Shown here: piece by piece, positions 42,198 to 43,152 of the stretch
Layout: the number at the start of each line of letters is the position of its first letter
Position numbering within the stretch: position 1 is the first letter of the stretch
Origin: Clostridiales bacterium
GTDB taxonomy: Bacteria; Bacillota; Clostridia; Lachnospirales; Lachnospiraceae
Direction of reading: 5' to 3'
Assembly: GCA_012839295.1 (NCBI GenBank)
Contig: DUNO01000025.1
Coordinates: 1-43,152, forward strand
Length of the DNA: 43,152 bases
The notes under the pieces: generated by a model
Told to the model about the DNA's origin: nothing
Databases searched by the model: none
The model's input: only the letters and a program-made list of their open reading frames with translations
Program-made: the position numbers and the translations under genes

Positions 42198-42908
42198 TTA
42201 CACCCCCTTGACCATCAACTTGTATCCTAATCCTCTGATGGTCAGCAAGTATTCCGGATTGGATGGATTATCTTCAATCTTTTCACGGATACGGCGGACA
42301 TGCACCATAAGTGTGTTTTCATATCCATAATAATCATCCCCCCATGCAGTTTGGCAAAGGGCATCGCTGGTTACGATGCAATTCTTGTTTTCATAAAGCT
42401 TAAACAGCAACGCATGTTCTTTTGCTGTCAAAGGATATTCAGTGCTATTATTCCGGACGATACCGCCTTCAAGATCAATAACGCGGTTCCCTAATCGGAA
42501 AACAGGGCGTTGCTCCTGCTTTGGCGGTGAATAAACTCGCCTGAGGATTGCCGTCAGACGGAGAATTAGTTCCCGTGGCAAAAAGGGTTTTACAATATAG
42601 TCATCTGCACCGAGCCCAAGCCCTAATAAACGATCCTCGTCCTCGCCTCTTGCCGATAAAAAAAGGACGGGCATATTTGATATTTGGCGCAAGGAGGACA
42701 GAAGGGAGAAGCCGTTCCCATCGGGCAGCATAACATCTAAAATGGCGATGTCAGGTTTGACAGACTGGCATACTTCTACTGCCTCAGCACAATTGGAGGC
42801 TTGATAAATACGCGTAAAGCCTTCTTTACGTAAGAAACCATCTATCATATTCCTTATTCCATGCTCATCATCCACGATGAGCAGTTTTTTGTTCTTTATA
42901 TCATCCAT
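42198..42908 (-). CDS. OmpR/PhoB-family response regulator
   Basis: This 236-residue regulator has a receiver domain with Asp13/Asp14, phosphorylation site Asp58 in IAILDVMLPDG and a Lys in YIVKPFLPREL. The C-terminal winged helix (about 135-233) includes YPLTAKEHALLFKLYENKN and ENTLMVHVRRIREKIEDNP, ending TIRGLGYKLMV. The start at 42908 follows GGGTGAT. Such pairs often sit beside ABC transporters that they induce under antimicrobial stress. Here the divergent side has a fitting operator and leader, so the target is probably beyond the window's right end. Confidence 0.94.
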   Translation of the reverse strand: MDDIKNKKLLIVDDEHGIRNMIDGFLRKEGFTRIYQASNCAEAVEVCQSVKPDIAILDVMLPDGNGFSLLSSLRQISNMPVLFLSARGEDEDRLLGLGLGADDYIVKPFLPRELILRLTAILRRVYSPPKQEQRPVFRLGNRVIDLEGGIVRNNSTEYPLTAKEHALLFKLYENKNCIVTSDALCQTAWGDDYYGYENTLMVHVRRIREKIEDNPSNPEYLLTIRGLGYKLMVKGV

Positions 42909-42981
42909 GTAAAATCACCCACAATAATTATATATTACTTTTATTTTTATTTCATCCTATATTATTCCTGTTTTTACGATT

Positions 42982-42998
42982 TAAGGTTGGCGTAAGGT
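42982..42998 (+). promoter_or_regulatory. Tandem TAAGGT operator, candidate response-regulator site
   Basis: TAAGGT occurs at 42982-42987 and again at 42993-42998, exactly 11 bases apart (one helical turn), the layout bound by OmpR/PhoB-type dimers. A related AAAGGT follows at about 43015-43020. Candidate -10 elements TATACT (43029-43034) and TATAAC (43034-43039) lie downstream, so the site would sit at about -60 to -40 of a rightward transcript. Confidence 0.5.
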
Positions 42999-43062
42999 CA
43001 GTGTCAGCTTGAAGAAAGGTTGATTGCTTATACTATAACCTAAGAACGGTAAACTAAACAAG

Positions 43063-43110
43063 ATGGAGGAAATAAGTTTGAAAGAAAGTCACTTTCAAAC
43101 TATTTATTAA
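43063..43110 (+). CDS. 15-codon leader ORF at the right edge
   Basis: The frame ATG 43063 to TAA 43108-43110 encodes MEEISLKESHFQTIY. An inner start TTG 43078 has GGAGGA (43065-43070) seven bases upstream and would give MKESHFQTIY. The downstream half of the ORF contains a perfect stem, GTTTGAAAG / CTTTCAAAC (43076-43084 / 43092-43100), so translation would melt it. This is the usual design of a regulatory leader peptide. I know no homologue. Confidence 0.45.
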   Translation: MEEISLKESHFQTIY

Positions 43111-43111
43111 G

Positions 43112-43152
43112 GCCTATTCACTTTTTGAATAGGTCATCAAAAAGTGAAAGGC
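43112..43152 (+). ncRNA. Two mutually exclusive hairpins, attenuator-like, cut by window end
   Basis: Stem P is CCTATTCA / TGAATAGG (43113-43120 / 43126-43133). Stem Q is TTCACTTTTTGA / TCAAAAAGTGAA (43117-43128 / 43137-43148), extendable outward by GCCT / AGGC to the last base of the window. They share 43117-43133, so only one can form at a time. Together with the leader ORF this is the layout of a transcription or translation attenuator. The deciding bases after 43152 are missing. Confidence 0.45.

Overview
The window looks like chromosomal DNA of an anaerobic, plant- or glycan-degrading Clostridia, most like a Lachnospiraceae member. This rests on moderate GC, strong AGGAGG-type ribosome sites with frequent TTG/GTG starts, a NAD-linked [FeFe]-hydrogenase with Rex, a YesM/YesN-type two-component pair, ATPase-less sugar ABC operons and several signal-less glycoside hydrolases. 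No rRNA, tRNA, CRISPR array, phage or intact transposon was seen.

Layout. 1-6240: a structured leader and a GH95 fucosidase-like enzyme with an in-frame 60-bp tandem repeat, a large secreted BspA-type LRR/Big_2/Fn3 protein with a strong terminator, and the remains of a relB-yoeB toxin-antitoxin pair. 6380-7810: lrgAB and a small ABM-domain monooxygenase. 8070-8300: a 96/97-bp tandem repeat built of three hairpins; a diverged single copy lies 30 kb away at 38071-38198. 8344-12990: an old yellow enzyme, endonuclease IV and a secreted GH18-LRR protein. 13340-22725: a sugar-sensing and uptake locus made of a YesM-like kinase, a YesN-like regulator, a binding protein, two permeases and a GH78 rhamnosidase. 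22895-25384: a SIMPL protein, a 20-codon ORF abutting trmO, and a TSUP transporter. 25505-29360: acnA, a BFD-type [2Fe-2S] protein with an extra C-terminal domain, and rex. 29490-32496: a GH42 beta-galactosidase divergent from an AraC regulator. 32590-36680: a hydCBA hydrogenase operon with an unusual translation start, then a duplicated hairpin flanking an ORF fragment. 36750-40635: an AraC regulator divergent from a GH2 beta-galactosidase. 40807-43152: an OmpR-type two-component system and, divergent from it, a tandem operator, a 15-codon leader ORF and competing hairpins cut by the window end.

How it fits together. None of the four intracellular hydrolases (GH95, GH78, GH42, GH2) has a signal peptide, so they probably act on imported oligosaccharides carrying fucose, rhamnose and galactose. 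Three of the four sit beside their own regulator. Fermentation of these sugars gives NADH, which the Rex and HydABC genes would sense and discharge as H2. The hydrogenase subunit HydB is short (NuoF-like), which matters for whether the enzyme bifurcates electrons. The least explained items are the triple-hairpin repeat family, the translation start of the hydrogenase operon, the BFD fusion beside acnA and rex, and the attenuator-like leader at the right edge.
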